From Amycolatopsis sp. NBC_01480 (lineage in GTDB: Bacteria > Actinomycetota > Actinomycetes > Mycobacteriales > Pseudonocardiaceae): a stretch of DNA of 64,000 nt. The translations under genes and the position numbers were made by a program. Under the pieces are notes generated by a model. It was given only the letters and a program-made list of their open reading frames with translations, was not told the DNA's origin and made no database searches. Below, one piece after another: positions 16,510-24,119 of the stretch. Location of the stretch: NCBI RefSeq assembly GCF_036227205.1, contig NZ_CP109442.1, forward strand, positions 3,596,001-3,660,000. The letters run 5' to 3'. Numbering within the stretch: position 1 is the stretch's first letter; each line of letters starts with the position of its first letter.

Positions 16510-17201
16510 GGCTGTTGCCCCTGGAGGTCGTCGAGCGCGCCGAGGGTCAGCTCCCACAGCGCGTGGTAAAGGGTGGTCTGGGCTTCCTGGATGCGGTGCA
16601 CCGAAGGCGAAGGCACGACGAAGAGGTGGTCGATGCTGTCGAGCTCGGCCATCCGGCCGCCGTCGTAACCGGCGATGCCGACGGTGACCAGGCCGCGGCG
16701 GGCGGCCTCGTCGAACGCGGCCAGCAGGTTCGCGGAGTTCCCGCTGGTGGACAGGCCGATCGCGATGTCGCCGGCGCGGCCGAACGCGGCGACCTGCCGG
16801 GCGAACACGACGTCGAACCCGATGTCGTTGCTCAGCGCGGTCACCACGGCGATGTCGTTGGTCAGGCCGAACGCGGGCAGTGGCCGCGCGTCCCCGGCCG
16901 GGGAGAGGAACAGGCTGGCGAGGTCCTGCGCGTCGGTGGAGCTGCCGCCGTTGCCGAACGCCAGCAGCCGGCCGCCGCGGGCGAATGCCCGGGCCAGGTC
17001 GCGGGCACAGGCGTAGAGCCGCTCGCCGTCCGATTCGAGCACGCTCGCGCGCAGCTCGATGATCTCGCGAGTCTTGTCTACTGTGGACTGACGGACCTGG
17101 GTGAGCACGGCCTCGACGTCACTGGCACCCGAGTACAGGAACGGGTACAGCTCCTCGAGACCACTGGCGCCCACGGGATCGCCCCGTGTCATGGCGCTCA
17201 T
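16506..17201 (-). CDS. SIS-domain protein (GmhA-like), hydrogenase-associated, copy 2
   Basis: 231 residues. Phosphosugar-isomerase fold like GmhA/DiaA: GGRLLAFGNGGSSTDAQ at the sugar-phosphate loop and GLSTSGNSANL at the second phosphate loop, both with intact Ser/Thr residues, so it probably binds a phosphosugar. ATG overlaps the HypC-like stop. With the other SIS gene it flanks the HypC-like gene at the head of the hydrogenase operon, an arrangement I associate with actinobacterial hhySL. Role in hydrogenase biogenesis unknown. Confidence 0.88.
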   Translation of the reverse strand: MSAMTRGDPVGASGLEELYPFLYSGASDVEAVLTQVRQSTVDKTREIIELRASVLESDGERLYACARDLARAFARGGRLLAFGNGGSSTDAQDLASLFLSPAGDARPLPAFGLTNDIAVVTALSNDIGFDVVFARQVAAFGRAGDIAIGLSTSGNSANLLAAFDEAARRGLVTVGIAGYDGGRMAELDSIDHLFVVPSPSVHRIQEAQTTLYHALWELTLGALDDLQGQQP

Positions 17202-17452
17202 CTCCTAGCGGACTGGGGTTTCTCCAGACGTGCGATGGCTTCGCCGGCGTGTACCAGGATTCGATCGCCGACACCGGCCGAAACCAGTGCCACGCTCACC
17301 TCTTCCCGGCCCGAGCCGGTATCCACGACTGCGAACCCGAGGTCCAGGAGTTCGACTACGGTCACTTCGACCGCGGTGTCCGAACACGTGATGCACACCC
17401 CGTCGTGACAGGCGGGGGCGGCTGGTCCTCTGTCGGCGCCATCGGCGTTCAC
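17198..17452 (-). CDS. HypC/HupF-like protein lacking the N-terminal catalytic Cys
   Basis: 84 residues, GTG start overlapping the upstream SIS stop (GTGA). The core follows HypC: a beta-barrel with VELLDLGFAVVDTG and GDRILVHAGEAIARLEK. HypC proteins start MC, and Cys2 holds the iron; here the N-terminus is extended (NADGADRGPA) and cysteines are at 15, 20 and 23 (CHDGVCITC). It could be a specialised chaperone, or may have lost iron transfer. True HypC is encoded at 9624-9896. Confidence 0.82.
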   Translation of the reverse strand: MNADGADRGPAAPACHDGVCITCSDTAVEVTVVELLDLGFAVVDTGSGREEVSVALVSAGVGDRILVHAGEAIARLEKPQSARR

Positions 17453-18069
17453 GACGCCACCTCCGGTGCGAGCACGCCGGGGTGTTCGAAGAAGACGTGC
17501 ACCAGCTCCCACAGGATGTGGTAGGTCGTCACGTGCACTTCCTTGACCACCAGCGGATCGGCCGACCGCGCGACGAGCACGTGGTCCAGCCCGGGGGTGG
17601 CGGCGATGGCCCCGCCGTCGCCGCCGGTCAGCGCGATGGTCAGCAGGCCGAGGTCGCGGGCGGTTTCGAGGCCGCGGCGGACGTTCTCGCACCCGCCGTC
17701 GGCGGAGATGCCGAGCGCGATGTCCGCGGGCTCGGCCAGGAACCGGATCTGGTGCGCGAAGACCTCGGCCAGCCCGACGCGGTTGGCCACGCCGGTGAGC
17801 GTGGCGACGTCGGCGGTCAGCGAGATCGCGGGCAGCGCCCGCTTGCCGACGATCACCGGGTGCACGAACTCCACGGCCACGTGCTGCGCGTCGGTGCTGG
17901 GCCCGCCGTTGCCGAAGACCACCAGCTTCCCGCCGCGGTGGAAGCGCAGGGCCATCCCGTGGCACGCGTCCGCCACGGCGCCGGCCTGTTCGGCCAGATC
18001 GTGTACGGGGGCGACGCGGCGTTCGAACAACGCCGCGACGGCGTCCGCGCTCTTCGGAGACCACGACAT
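17449..18069 (-). CDS. SIS-domain protein (GmhA-like), hydrogenase-associated, copy 1
   Basis: 206 residues from ATG 18069 with GGGAAGAG upstream; the frame is open to 18234 but that would cover the promoter. First gene of the hydrogenase operon. Phosphate loop GGKLVVFGNGGPSTDAQH; the second loop is GISADGGCENV, where the usual S-x-S-G-N is altered, so it may be catalytically impaired compared with copy 2. Possibly the two SIS proteins form a heteromer. Function in H2 metabolism unknown. Confidence 0.87.
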   Translation of the reverse strand: MSWSPKSADAVAALFERRVAPVHDLAEQAGAVADACHGMALRFHRGGKLVVFGNGGPSTDAQHVAVEFVHPVIVGKRALPAISLTADVATLTGVANRVGLAEVFAHQIRFLAEPADIALGISADGGCENVRRGLETARDLGLLTIALTGGDGGAIAATPGLDHVLVARSADPLVVKEVHVTTYHILWELVHVFFEHPGVLAPEVAS

Positions 18070-18112
18070 CGCGGCTCTTCCCTGTGCGCTCAGTGGTGGG
18101 AGCAAGGCCTCT

Positions 18113-18141
18113 AGAGTAGATCTGTGAAGTGAGTCACACAA
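18113..18141 (-). promoter_or_regulatory. Hydrogenase operon promoter with Crp-type site
   Basis: On the minus strand TTGTGT (18141-18136) and TACTCT (18118-18113) are separated by 17 bases, a plausible sigma-70-type promoter 36 bases or so upstream of the first start. Between and over the -35 lies TGTGAAGTGAGTCACA (18123-18138), an exact TGTGA-N6-TCACA match to the Crp/GlxR half-sites. Centred near -25 it would be expected to repress or compete with polymerase. The rest of 18070-18303 shows nothing else. Confidence 0.6.
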
Positions 18142-18303
18142 TAGGATCACTTGATAGATCGGGACGGCCACCCTCGGTGTCGGGCGACGCGGCGGCGCGG
18201 ATGATCTTTTCCTTGCCTGGTCAGGGGAATCCACAGCGTGGTTGCCGACCGGTGCGCCGGCCGTCCGGAACTTTGCACCGAGTGGGGGACAGCCGCGGCG
18301 GTC

Positions 18304-19371
18304 TCAGGCCCGGTCGCGTCCGTCCTGGCTCGCCTCGGCGCGGGCCTCCTGGGCGCGGGCGACCCAGGTCTCGGCCTCGTTGACGGAGCCGCGGCCGTGC
18401 AGCATCCGGGCCAGGCTGAGCATGCCCTGCACGTCACCGGTTTCCGCCGCGGCGCGGAAGAACTTCTCGGCCTGCGCGAGGTCGTCGCGCGCCTCGGCGA
18501 GGTGCCCGAGGTTCGTCATCGCCGGGACGCTGCCGTGCTGGGCCGCCTTGCGGTACCAGGCCGCGGCCTCACCCTCGTCGCCGCGGCTGCGGGCCAGCAC
18601 GCCGAGGTTCGTCATCGCCGCGGTGTCACCGGCTTCCGCCGCGTCGAGGTACCAGGCTTCGGCTTCGTCGACGTCGCCGCGACGGTGCAGCAGCAGTCCC
18701 AGCCGGACGGTCGCCTCGACGTTGCCGCCCGTCGCGCCCTGGCGGTACCAGGCTTCCGCTTCCTTGACGCGGCTGAGGCGCTCCGCCTGACGGCCGAGCA
18801 GGCAGGTGCCCGCGAGGTCACCCGCCTCGACGGCTTCACGCCACCAGCGCGCGGCCTCGCTGTGGCGTCCTTGCCCGCGCAGCACGAGGCCGAGGTCGAG
18901 CATCGCGGCGGTGTTGCCCGTGCTCGCCGCGCGGCGGCACCAGTCCTCGGCTTCGTCGGGGCGGCCGCGTTCGGCGAGCAAATGGCCGAGCGCGGCCATC
19001 GCCTCGGCGTCCTCGGTCTCGGCGGCCTCGCGCAGCCAGTACTCGGCGTCCCTGAGCCGGCCGCGGCGTTCGTAGGAACGGCCCAGCCCGACCATTCCGT
19101 GCGGGTCACCGGCCAGCGCGGCTTCGTGGTACCAGCGTTCGGCCTCCTCGTGGGCGCCCCGGTCGGCGAGCAGGTGGGCCAGCGCGGTCATCGCGACGCG
19201 GTCGCCGCCGAGGGCCGCCCGGCGGTACCAGGACTCGGCTTCGGCCAGCTCGCCGCGCTCGCGCAGGGCGGCGGCGACGCGGCTCATGGCGACCACGTTC
19301 CCGCCCTCGGCGGCCTTCAGTTGCAGGTAGTCGTCGACCCGCGTGTTCCACTTCCGTAGCCGCCCGGACAT
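18304..19371 (-). CDS. Sel1/TPR-repeat protein
   Basis: 355 residues from ATG 19371 (GGGAG upstream); an in-frame ATG at 19503 would add 44 poorly conserved residues. After a short leader (MSGRLRKWNTRVDDYLQLK) there are ten consecutive repeats of 32 residues of the pattern A..GD..AM..LG..L..RG...EAE.WYR.A. These form a Sel1-like solenoid for protein-protein contacts. No signal peptide or enzyme domain. Lies just upstream of, and in the same orientation as, the hydrogenase operon but separated by its promoter, so a functional link is unproven. Confidence 0.85.
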   Translation of the reverse strand: MSGRLRKWNTRVDDYLQLKAAEGGNVVAMSRVAAALRERGELAEAESWYRRAALGGDRVAMTALAHLLADRGAHEEAERWYHEAALAGDPHGMVGLGRSYERRGRLRDAEYWLREAAETEDAEAMAALGHLLAERGRPDEAEDWCRRAASTGNTAAMLDLGLVLRGQGRHSEAARWWREAVEAGDLAGTCLLGRQAERLSRVKEAEAWYRQGATGGNVEATVRLGLLLHRRGDVDEAEAWYLDAAEAGDTAAMTNLGVLARSRGDEGEAAAWYRKAAQHGSVPAMTNLGHLAEARDDLAQAEKFFRAAAETGDVQGMLSLARMLHGRGSVNEAETWVARAQEARAEASQDGRDRA

Positions 19372-19517
19372 CGGCGACGCTCCCTTCGCGCTGGGTCCCC
19401 ACCCCGTAGTCGCTCGGCGCCCGGTTTGCGTGACACGTGGCCCCGGACACGTTCGCCCCGCGGCCGGGAGTTTCTGCGCGGATGCCGCCACGGAGCCCGG
19501 CATACTGTGCCATCCGT

Positions 19518-19606
19518 TACCAATCCGACTACAGCTACGGCGGAAACGGGTTCCTTCAAGCGGATCGGCTGTAGCCCGTGTCCGCCTACTTCCGGTCGGA
19601 TTGGTA
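19518..19606. repeat. Palindromic dispersed element, copy B
   Basis: 89 nt between the Sel1 gene and the HNH nuclease gene. Outer perfect stem TACCAATCCGAC (19518-19529) with GTCGGATTGGTA (19595-19606); inner stem GGCGGA/TCCGCC plus ACGGG/CCCGT. An additional complementarity CTACAGC (near 19528) with GCTGTAG (near 19568) could make an alternative fold. It ends 40 bases before the nuclease start and could affect its mRNA leader. Confidence 0.9.
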
Positions 19607-19646
19607 CCGCCGCTTCCGCCCCAGTCGAGAGGACACCTCGCGCGCC

Positions 19647-20306
19647 ATGGCCCGGAAAGTCCCCACCCAGCGGATCCTGTTGCTCGTCGTGGTTCTCGCC
19701 GTCGCGATCGCGGGTTTCTGGTACGCCGGAAGGGGTGTCGACGCGGAGCCTTCCTCGCCGCCGCCCGTGAGTGCCGGCGACGCGGCGAAACAGTTGGGGG
19801 AGCTGAAGATCGCCGACCGCGGCTCGATGACCGGCTACTCCCGTGAGAAATTCCCGCACTGGGACAACCAGGGGCACAACTGCAACACCCGCGAGCTGGT
19901 CCTCAAACGCGACGGCAAGGACATCAAGGCGGGCGCCGACTGCAACCCGACGGCCGGCACCTGGTTCAGCGTCTACGACGGACAGACCTGGACCAAGCCC
20001 GGCGACGTCGACATCGACCACATGGTCCCGCTCGGCCAGGCCTGGGCCAGCGGCGCCCGCGACTGGCCGCAGGACAAGCGCGAGCAGTTCGCGAACGACC
20101 TCACGCGCCCGCAGCTGTTCGCCGTCACGGACAACCTGAACCAGCAGAAGAGCGACAAGGCCCCGGACGAGTGGAAGCCGCCGCTGGTCTCGTTCTGGTG
20201 CACCTACGCGACGGACTGGATCACGGTGAAGCACTACTACGCGCTCACGGTGACCGCCGGGGAGAAAACCGCGCTGACGGACATGCTGCGGCGCTGTCCC
20301 GCCTAA
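19647..20306 (+). CDS. Exported HNH endonuclease family protein
   Basis: 219 residues. Residues 6-26 are a signal-anchor or signal peptide (ILLLVVVLAVAIAGFWYAG). The mature part has the GmrSD/DUF1524-type HNH core DVDIDHMVPLGQAW, followed by ENDLTRPQLFAVTDNLNQQKSDK-like motif residues (N and K of the motif), typical of secreted actinobacterial DNases. Probable role: extracellular DNA degradation. ATG 19647 chosen because the earlier in-frame ATG at 19578 begins inside palindromic copy B. Ends nine bases before the next gene. Confidence 0.85.
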   Translation: MARKVPTQRILLLVVVLAVAIAGFWYAGRGVDAEPSSPPPVSAGDAAKQLGELKIADRGSMTGYSREKFPHWDNQGHNCNTRELVLKRDGKDIKAGADCNPTAGTWFSVYDGQTWTKPGDVDIDHMVPLGQAWASGARDWPQDKREQFANDLTRPQLFAVTDNLNQQKSDKAPDEWKPPLVSFWCTYATDWITVKHYYALTVTAGEKTALTDMLRRCPA

Positions 20307-20315
20307 GCTGGCCCG

Positions 20316-20969
20316 ATGGCGACATTCGTGCTGATCCACGGAGGCGGCGGCAGTGGCTGGGACTGGCATCTGGTCGGTGCCGAGCTACGGCGGCGGGGGC
20401 ACGACGTCGTCGCGCCGGATCTGCCGATCGAGGACCCCGCGGCGAAGCTGGCCGACTTCCGGGACGCCGTGGTGTCCGCGGTCGGGGAGCGCACGGATGT
20501 GGTGGTGGCCGGGCATTCCTACGGCGGCTTCACCGCGCCGCTGGTGGCCGACCGGCTGAACGCGCGGCTGCTCGTTTTCGTCGCCGGCATGGTGCCCGCG
20601 CCGGGGGAGACGCCCGGGCAGTGGTGGAAGAACTCCGGTTACACCTCGCCGGCCGAGAAGCTGAGCGTCGTCGAGCAGTACCTCGCCGACGTGCCGGCCG
20701 AGCTGGCGGAGGAGAACGTCGCCCGCGGGCGGGACCAGCGCAGCGCCGAGTGGGACGATCCCTGGCCGCTCGCCGCGTGGCCCGGCATCCCCACGAAGGT
20801 GCTGCTCTGCCGCGAAGACCGGCTCTTCCCGCCGGACCTGCAGCGGCACGTCGCGAAGGAGCGCCTGGGGATCACGGCGGACGAGATCAGCGGCTCCCAC
20901 ATGGTCCTGCTGAGCCGTCCGGTGGAACTGGCCGAACGGCTCGAGGGCTACCTCGACAGCCTGCAGTAA
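20316..20969 (+). CDS. Alpha/beta hydrolase
   Basis: 217 residues. N-terminal oxyanion motif LIHGGGGSGWDW, nucleophile elbow GHSYGG (Ser about residue 69), and late acid/His in HMVL. Resembles the salicylate esterase/hydroxynitrile-lyase-like hydrolases of actinomycetes (TEthylesterase subgroup). Cytoplasmic. Ten bases after the nuclease stop, so possibly cotranscribed. Substrate unknown. Confidence 0.85.
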   Translation: MATFVLIHGGGGSGWDWHLVGAELRRRGHDVVAPDLPIEDPAAKLADFRDAVVSAVGERTDVVVAGHSYGGFTAPLVADRLNARLLVFVAGMVPAPGETPGQWWKNSGYTSPAEKLSVVEQYLADVPAELAEENVARGRDQRSAEWDDPWPLAAWPGIPTKVLLCREDRLFPPDLQRHVAKERLGITADEISGSHMVLLSRPVELAERLEGYLDSLQ

Positions 20970-21039
20970 CACCGAGCCGGGCCCCTCGCCGCCCTGCGGT
21001 GACACCGAGCTGGCCTGAGGTAACACCGCAGCCGCCAAA

Positions 21040-21082
21040 TGGTCTAGACCGATTGACGGCCCGGGTCCGGCCTGCCTACCGT
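21040..21082 (+). promoter_or_regulatory. DasR-like box and promoter upstream of the 3D-domain gene
   Basis: TGGTCTAGACC at 21040-21050 is the core of the DasR-responsive element (consensus A-S-TGGTCTAGACCA-S-T, from Streptomyces). It abuts TTGACG (21053-21058) and a TACCGT (21077-21082), 18 bases apart, a possible promoter for the gene at 21138. This suggests control by N-acetylglucosamine status through a GntR/DasR regulator. Sequence match seen directly; regulation inferred. Confidence 0.55.
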
Positions 21083-21137
21083 CGAGTCCCGCCGCGAGTT
21101 TCCTCCACCCCGGTGTCCCCCTGGAGGTTTCCCCGTC

Positions 21138-21896
21138 ATGCCCGCGAAATCCCTTTTCCGAGTTTTCGGCGCCGTCGCGCTCACGCTCGGCGCGCTCGTC
21201 ACCGTGCCCGTCGCCACGGCGCAGGCCGCCGATCTCCCGGCGTGCCAGCACTTCTACACCGGACCGATCCCCGTCCGCCCCATCACCGGCGGCCACGGGC
21301 CCGGCCCGCTCGTCGACCCGGTGGACGTGAGCGGACGGCTGCCCGCGCCCACCGGCGTGAGCGGCGGGCTGGGCGCGGACGGCAAGGTCACCTTCACCTT
21401 CGCCCGCGTGCCCGGAGCCGTCGCCTATCGCGCGTTCCGCAACGGCCAGGCGCTGCAATGGATCAGCGATTGGGGCCAGGCGAGCTTCCTGGTCACCGAC
21501 GCCAGCCCGTGCCAGAACGCGAACTACCAGCTCTACGCGATGACCGCGGAGGACAACAGCCCCGGCTCGCTCGGCCAGATCTCCACGGCCTACCGCGTGA
21601 ACGGCTCGAACCAGCTCGCGCCGTACGCCATGGCCAAGGGCACCACGCTGAACTACAAGGTCACCTCGTACAACGACGTCGCCCAGACCGCGCTCGGCTA
21701 CAACGCCGGGCCCGGCTTCTGCGCCGTCGACGCGCGCAACATCCCTTGGGGGACAAGGTTTTTCGTCCCCGGTTACGGGCACTGCTACGCGGCCGACATC
21801 GGCAGCTGGATCAAGGACGACATCGTCGACGTGTGGCTGCCCGGCTCGCAGGCCAACGACTGGGGCGTGCAGGGCCTGACCCTGACCGTCGAGTGA
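21138..21896 (+). CDS. Secreted 3D-domain protein (muralytic type)
   Basis: 252 residues. Sec signal peptide (KSLFRVFGAVALTLGALV...ATAQA, cleavage near residue 30). A middle region (about 70-150) looks like a fibronectin III-type module (VSGGLGADGKVTFTFARV). The C-terminal ~85 residues match the 3D domain: LNYKVTSYNDVAQTALGY, CAVDARNIPWGTRFFVPGYG, AADIGSWIK, DVWLP, with the three aspartates that name the fold (double-psi barrel, as in MltA and resuscitation factors). Likely acts on cell-wall glycan. GGAGG ribosome site. A DasR-like box precedes it. Confidence 0.82.
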   Translation: MPAKSLFRVFGAVALTLGALVTVPVATAQAADLPACQHFYTGPIPVRPITGGHGPGPLVDPVDVSGRLPAPTGVSGGLGADGKVTFTFARVPGAVAYRAFRNGQALQWISDWGQASFLVTDASPCQNANYQLYAMTAEDNSPGSLGQISTAYRVNGSNQLAPYAMAKGTTLNYKVTSYNDVAQTALGYNAGPGFCAVDARNIPWGTRFFVPGYGHCYAADIGSWIKDDIVDVWLPGSQANDWGVQGLTLTVE

Positions 21897-21898
21897 TG

Positions 21899-21947
21899 CC
21901 CTGAAGGCCACCTTCAGGGACCTGCATGCCCTCATGGTGGCCTTCAG
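21899..21947. terminator. Bidirectional hairpin between convergent genes
   Basis: CTGAAGGCCACC (21901-21912) pairs with GGTGGCCTTCAG (21936-21947), 12 bp. An alternative nested hairpin CCCTGAAGG-CCA-CCTTCAGGG uses 21899-21919. It lies between the stops of the 3D-domain gene and the nitroreductase gene, so it probably terminates both. Confidence 0.65.
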
Positions 21948-21957
21948 AGCGGGTTGA

Positions 21958-22593
21958 TCACCACCGGTCGACGTGCAGGACCTCCGAAAGGGGGCGGCGC
22001 GCGGCCGGGGAGAAGGTGTCGCCGGTGTAGTACGCCGTGGGGATCAGCGCGGCCTGGTGGACGTCGTCCGGCAGGCCGAGGATCTCCGCGGCCTCCCGCT
22101 CGTAGTTCAGGTGCAGCGTGGTCCACGCGGTGCCGAGCCCGAGCGAGCGCGCGGCCAGCATGTAGCTCCACGCCGCGGGCAGCAGCGACGCCCACATCCC
22201 GGCCTGGTTGCCCTCCGGCAGCTTCGCCGACCCGGTTTTCAGGCACGGGATCAGCAACGCCGGCACCTCGCCCATGTGGTCGGCGAGGTACTCGATGCTG
22301 CCGCCGGTGCGCTGCTGCACCGGGGCGCGCGTCGGGTCGTCGGCGAACAGCTTGCCCGCGAAGCCCGAAGACGCCATGTACGCGTACGTCGCGCGCCGGT
22401 ACAGCTCGCCGATGGCCGCGCGCTGATCGGCGTCGGTGACCACGATCCACTGCCATTCCTGGCGGTTCGAGCCGCTCGGCGCCTGCAGCGCGATGGTCAG
22501 CGCCCGCTCGATCAGCTCCATCGGCACCGGCCGCTCGAGGTCGAGCCGCTTGCGGACGGTGCGGGTGGTGGTCAGCAGTTCTTCAGGGGTCAC
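21958..22593 (-). CDS. Nitroreductase family protein
   Basis: 211 residues, GTG start. FMN-binding nitroreductase fold: TTRTVRKR near the N-terminus, APSGSNRQEWQWIVV for the flavin phosphate/ring, and a late GLGTAWTT motif. Reduces quinones, nitro compounds or similar with NAD(P)H. Starts four bases after the aldo/keto reductase stop, so they share a transcript. Substrate unknown. Confidence 0.85.
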   Translation of the reverse strand: MTPEELLTTTRTVRKRLDLERPVPMELIERALTIALQAPSGSNRQEWQWIVVTDADQRAAIGELYRRATYAYMASSGFAGKLFADDPTRAPVQQRTGGSIEYLADHMGEVPALLIPCLKTGSAKLPEGNQAGMWASLLPAAWSYMLAARSLGLGTAWTTLHLNYEREAAEILGLPDDVHQAALIPTAYYTGDTFSPAARRPLSEVLHVDRW

Positions 22594-22597
22594 CGGT

Positions 22598-23578
22598 TCA
22601 CCACTTGTCGTGCACGAGGGGGCGGATCAGTTCTTCGTAGGTCGCGCGCACGCCGGCGGCGGCCTCCTCCGGCAGCGGCGGCAGCCCGCCCGCGACGGTG
22701 TTGCCGCGCGCCTGCTCGGGATTGCGCGCGCCCGGGATGACCACGCTGACGCCCAGCTGGTCGAGGATCCAGCGCAGCGCGAACTGCGCGAACGTCTGCC
22801 CTTCCGGCACCAGCCCGCGCAGCCGTTCCACGGCCTCCAGCCCGACGTCGAACGGGACGCCCGAGAACGTCTCGCCGACGTCGAACGCCTCGCCGTGGCG
22901 GTTGAAGGTGCGGTGGTCGTCGTTGCCGAAAGTGGTGTTCGCGGTGTAGCGGCCGGACAGCAGGCCCGAGGCGAGCGGCACCCGCGCGATGATCCCGGCG
23001 CCGGCGGCCACGGCGGCGGGCAGCACGCGCTCCAGCGGCTTGAGCCGCAGGCAGTTCAGGATGATCTGGACCGACGCCACGTTCGGCCGGGCGAGCGCGG
23101 CCAGCGCCTCGTCACAGGTCTCGACGCTGACGCCGTACGCCTTGATCCGGCCCTCGTCGACCAGCTCGTCCAGCGCGTCGTAAACCGCGTTCGAGGAGTA
23201 CACCGGCGTCGGCGGGCAGTGCAGCTGGACCAGGTCGAGGGTGTCCATGCCGAGGTTGCGGCGGGATCGGTCGTTCCACTCGCGGAAGTTCTTCGCGACG
23301 TAGTTCTCCGGCACCTGCTCGAGCCGCCGGCCCATCTTGGTGGCCACGAACACGCTGTCGCCGCGTTCCGCCCGGAACCGGCCGACCAGCGTCTCGCTGC
23401 GGCCGTCGCCGTAGACGTCGGCGGTGTCGAAGAACGTCACGCCCTCGTCGGCGGCCGCGTGCAGCACGGCCATCGCGTCGGCTTCGTCCACGGCGCCCCA
23501 GTCGGCGCCCAGCTGCCAGCAGCCCAGCCCCACGGCGGAAACCTCACGCCCGAGCCGGCCGATCTTGCGCGTCTCCAT
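22598..23578 (-). CDS. Aldo/keto reductase
   Basis: 326 residues from ATG 23578 (METRKIGRLGREVSAVGLGC). TIM-barrel NADPH oxidoreductase of the YhdN/IolS type: catalytic Asp and Tyr in FFDTADVYGDGRSE, Lys in VFVATKMG, His in LVQLHCPPTP, and a late NADP-binding VIPGARNPEQARGN. Predicted to reduce aldehydes or ketones. First gene of a two-gene unit with the nitroreductase. Confidence 0.9.
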   Translation of the reverse strand: METRKIGRLGREVSAVGLGCWQLGADWGAVDEADAMAVLHAAADEGVTFFDTADVYGDGRSETLVGRFRAERGDSVFVATKMGRRLEQVPENYVAKNFREWNDRSRRNLGMDTLDLVQLHCPPTPVYSSNAVYDALDELVDEGRIKAYGVSVETCDEALAALARPNVASVQIILNCLRLKPLERVLPAAVAAGAGIIARVPLASGLLSGRYTANTTFGNDDHRTFNRHGEAFDVGETFSGVPFDVGLEAVERLRGLVPEGQTFAQFALRWILDQLGVSVVIPGARNPEQARGNTVAGGLPPLPEEAAAGVRATYEELIRPLVHDKW

Positions 23579-23627
23579 GGCGGCGATCCTAGGCCGACCG
23601 TCCCGCTCGCTCAGGCGGCGCTGCCAC

Positions 23628-24047
23628 TCACAAGCTGGGGATGGCGAACGTCGCCCACACGTACTTGCCGCCGTCGCAGGCCTCGTAGCCCCACATCCGC
23701 GACAGCGCGTGCACCAGCTGCAGGCCACGGCTGCGCGCGGCCGCCGGTGACGGCTCCTTCAGGTGCGGCACCTCGGTGCCCGCGTCGAACACGGACACCA
23801 CCAGCTCCCCGTCCGTGAAGCGCAGTTCGAGGCGCTCCGGCCGCTCGCCGTGCTCGAACGCGTTGGTCACCAGCTCGGACGTCGCCAGCAGCACATCGTC
23901 CCGCGAGATCTCGTCCACCCCGAGGTCTGTGAGCGCTTCGCGGACCATGCCGCGGGCGATGGCGGGCGCGGTGATGTCGTCCGGGAGCGCCAGGCGCACG
24001 GTGATGGGTGCCGCTGTGGCCCGCGTCCGCATCCTCGACATCGTCAT
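23628..24047 (-). CDS. Anti-sigma regulatory ATP-binding protein (RsbW-like)
   Basis: 139 residues. GHKL/HATPase_c_2 fold: ELVTNAFEHG (N-box) and VSVFDAGTEVP (G1 box), then SRGLQLVHALSRMWGYE (G2). Such proteins bind a SigB/SigF sigma factor or phosphorylate an STAS antagonist. Start taken at ATG 24047; GTG 24059 sits on the ribosome site itself. Lies 72 bases downstream of the sigma gene with the same orientation, suggesting a partner-switch module. Confidence 0.82.
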   Translation of the reverse strand: MTMSRMRTRATAAPITVRLALPDDITAPAIARGMVREALTDLGVDEISRDDVLLATSELVTNAFEHGERPERLELRFTDGELVVSVFDAGTEVPHLKEPSPAAARSRGLQLVHALSRMWGYEACDGGKYVWATFAIPSL

Positions 24048-24119
24048 GGGCGTCCACACCTCCCGACCTGTCCGTCAGTTTCTCGCACCGGCTAACTACC
24101 CAGCCGGGTGGCCGTCGAA

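Noticed and set aside
10520..18234. Extended upstream starts for hydrogenase operon genes
   Set aside because: Overlapping ATGA/GTGA starts with good family alignment explain each gene; the extensions are Arg/Pro-rich shadows.
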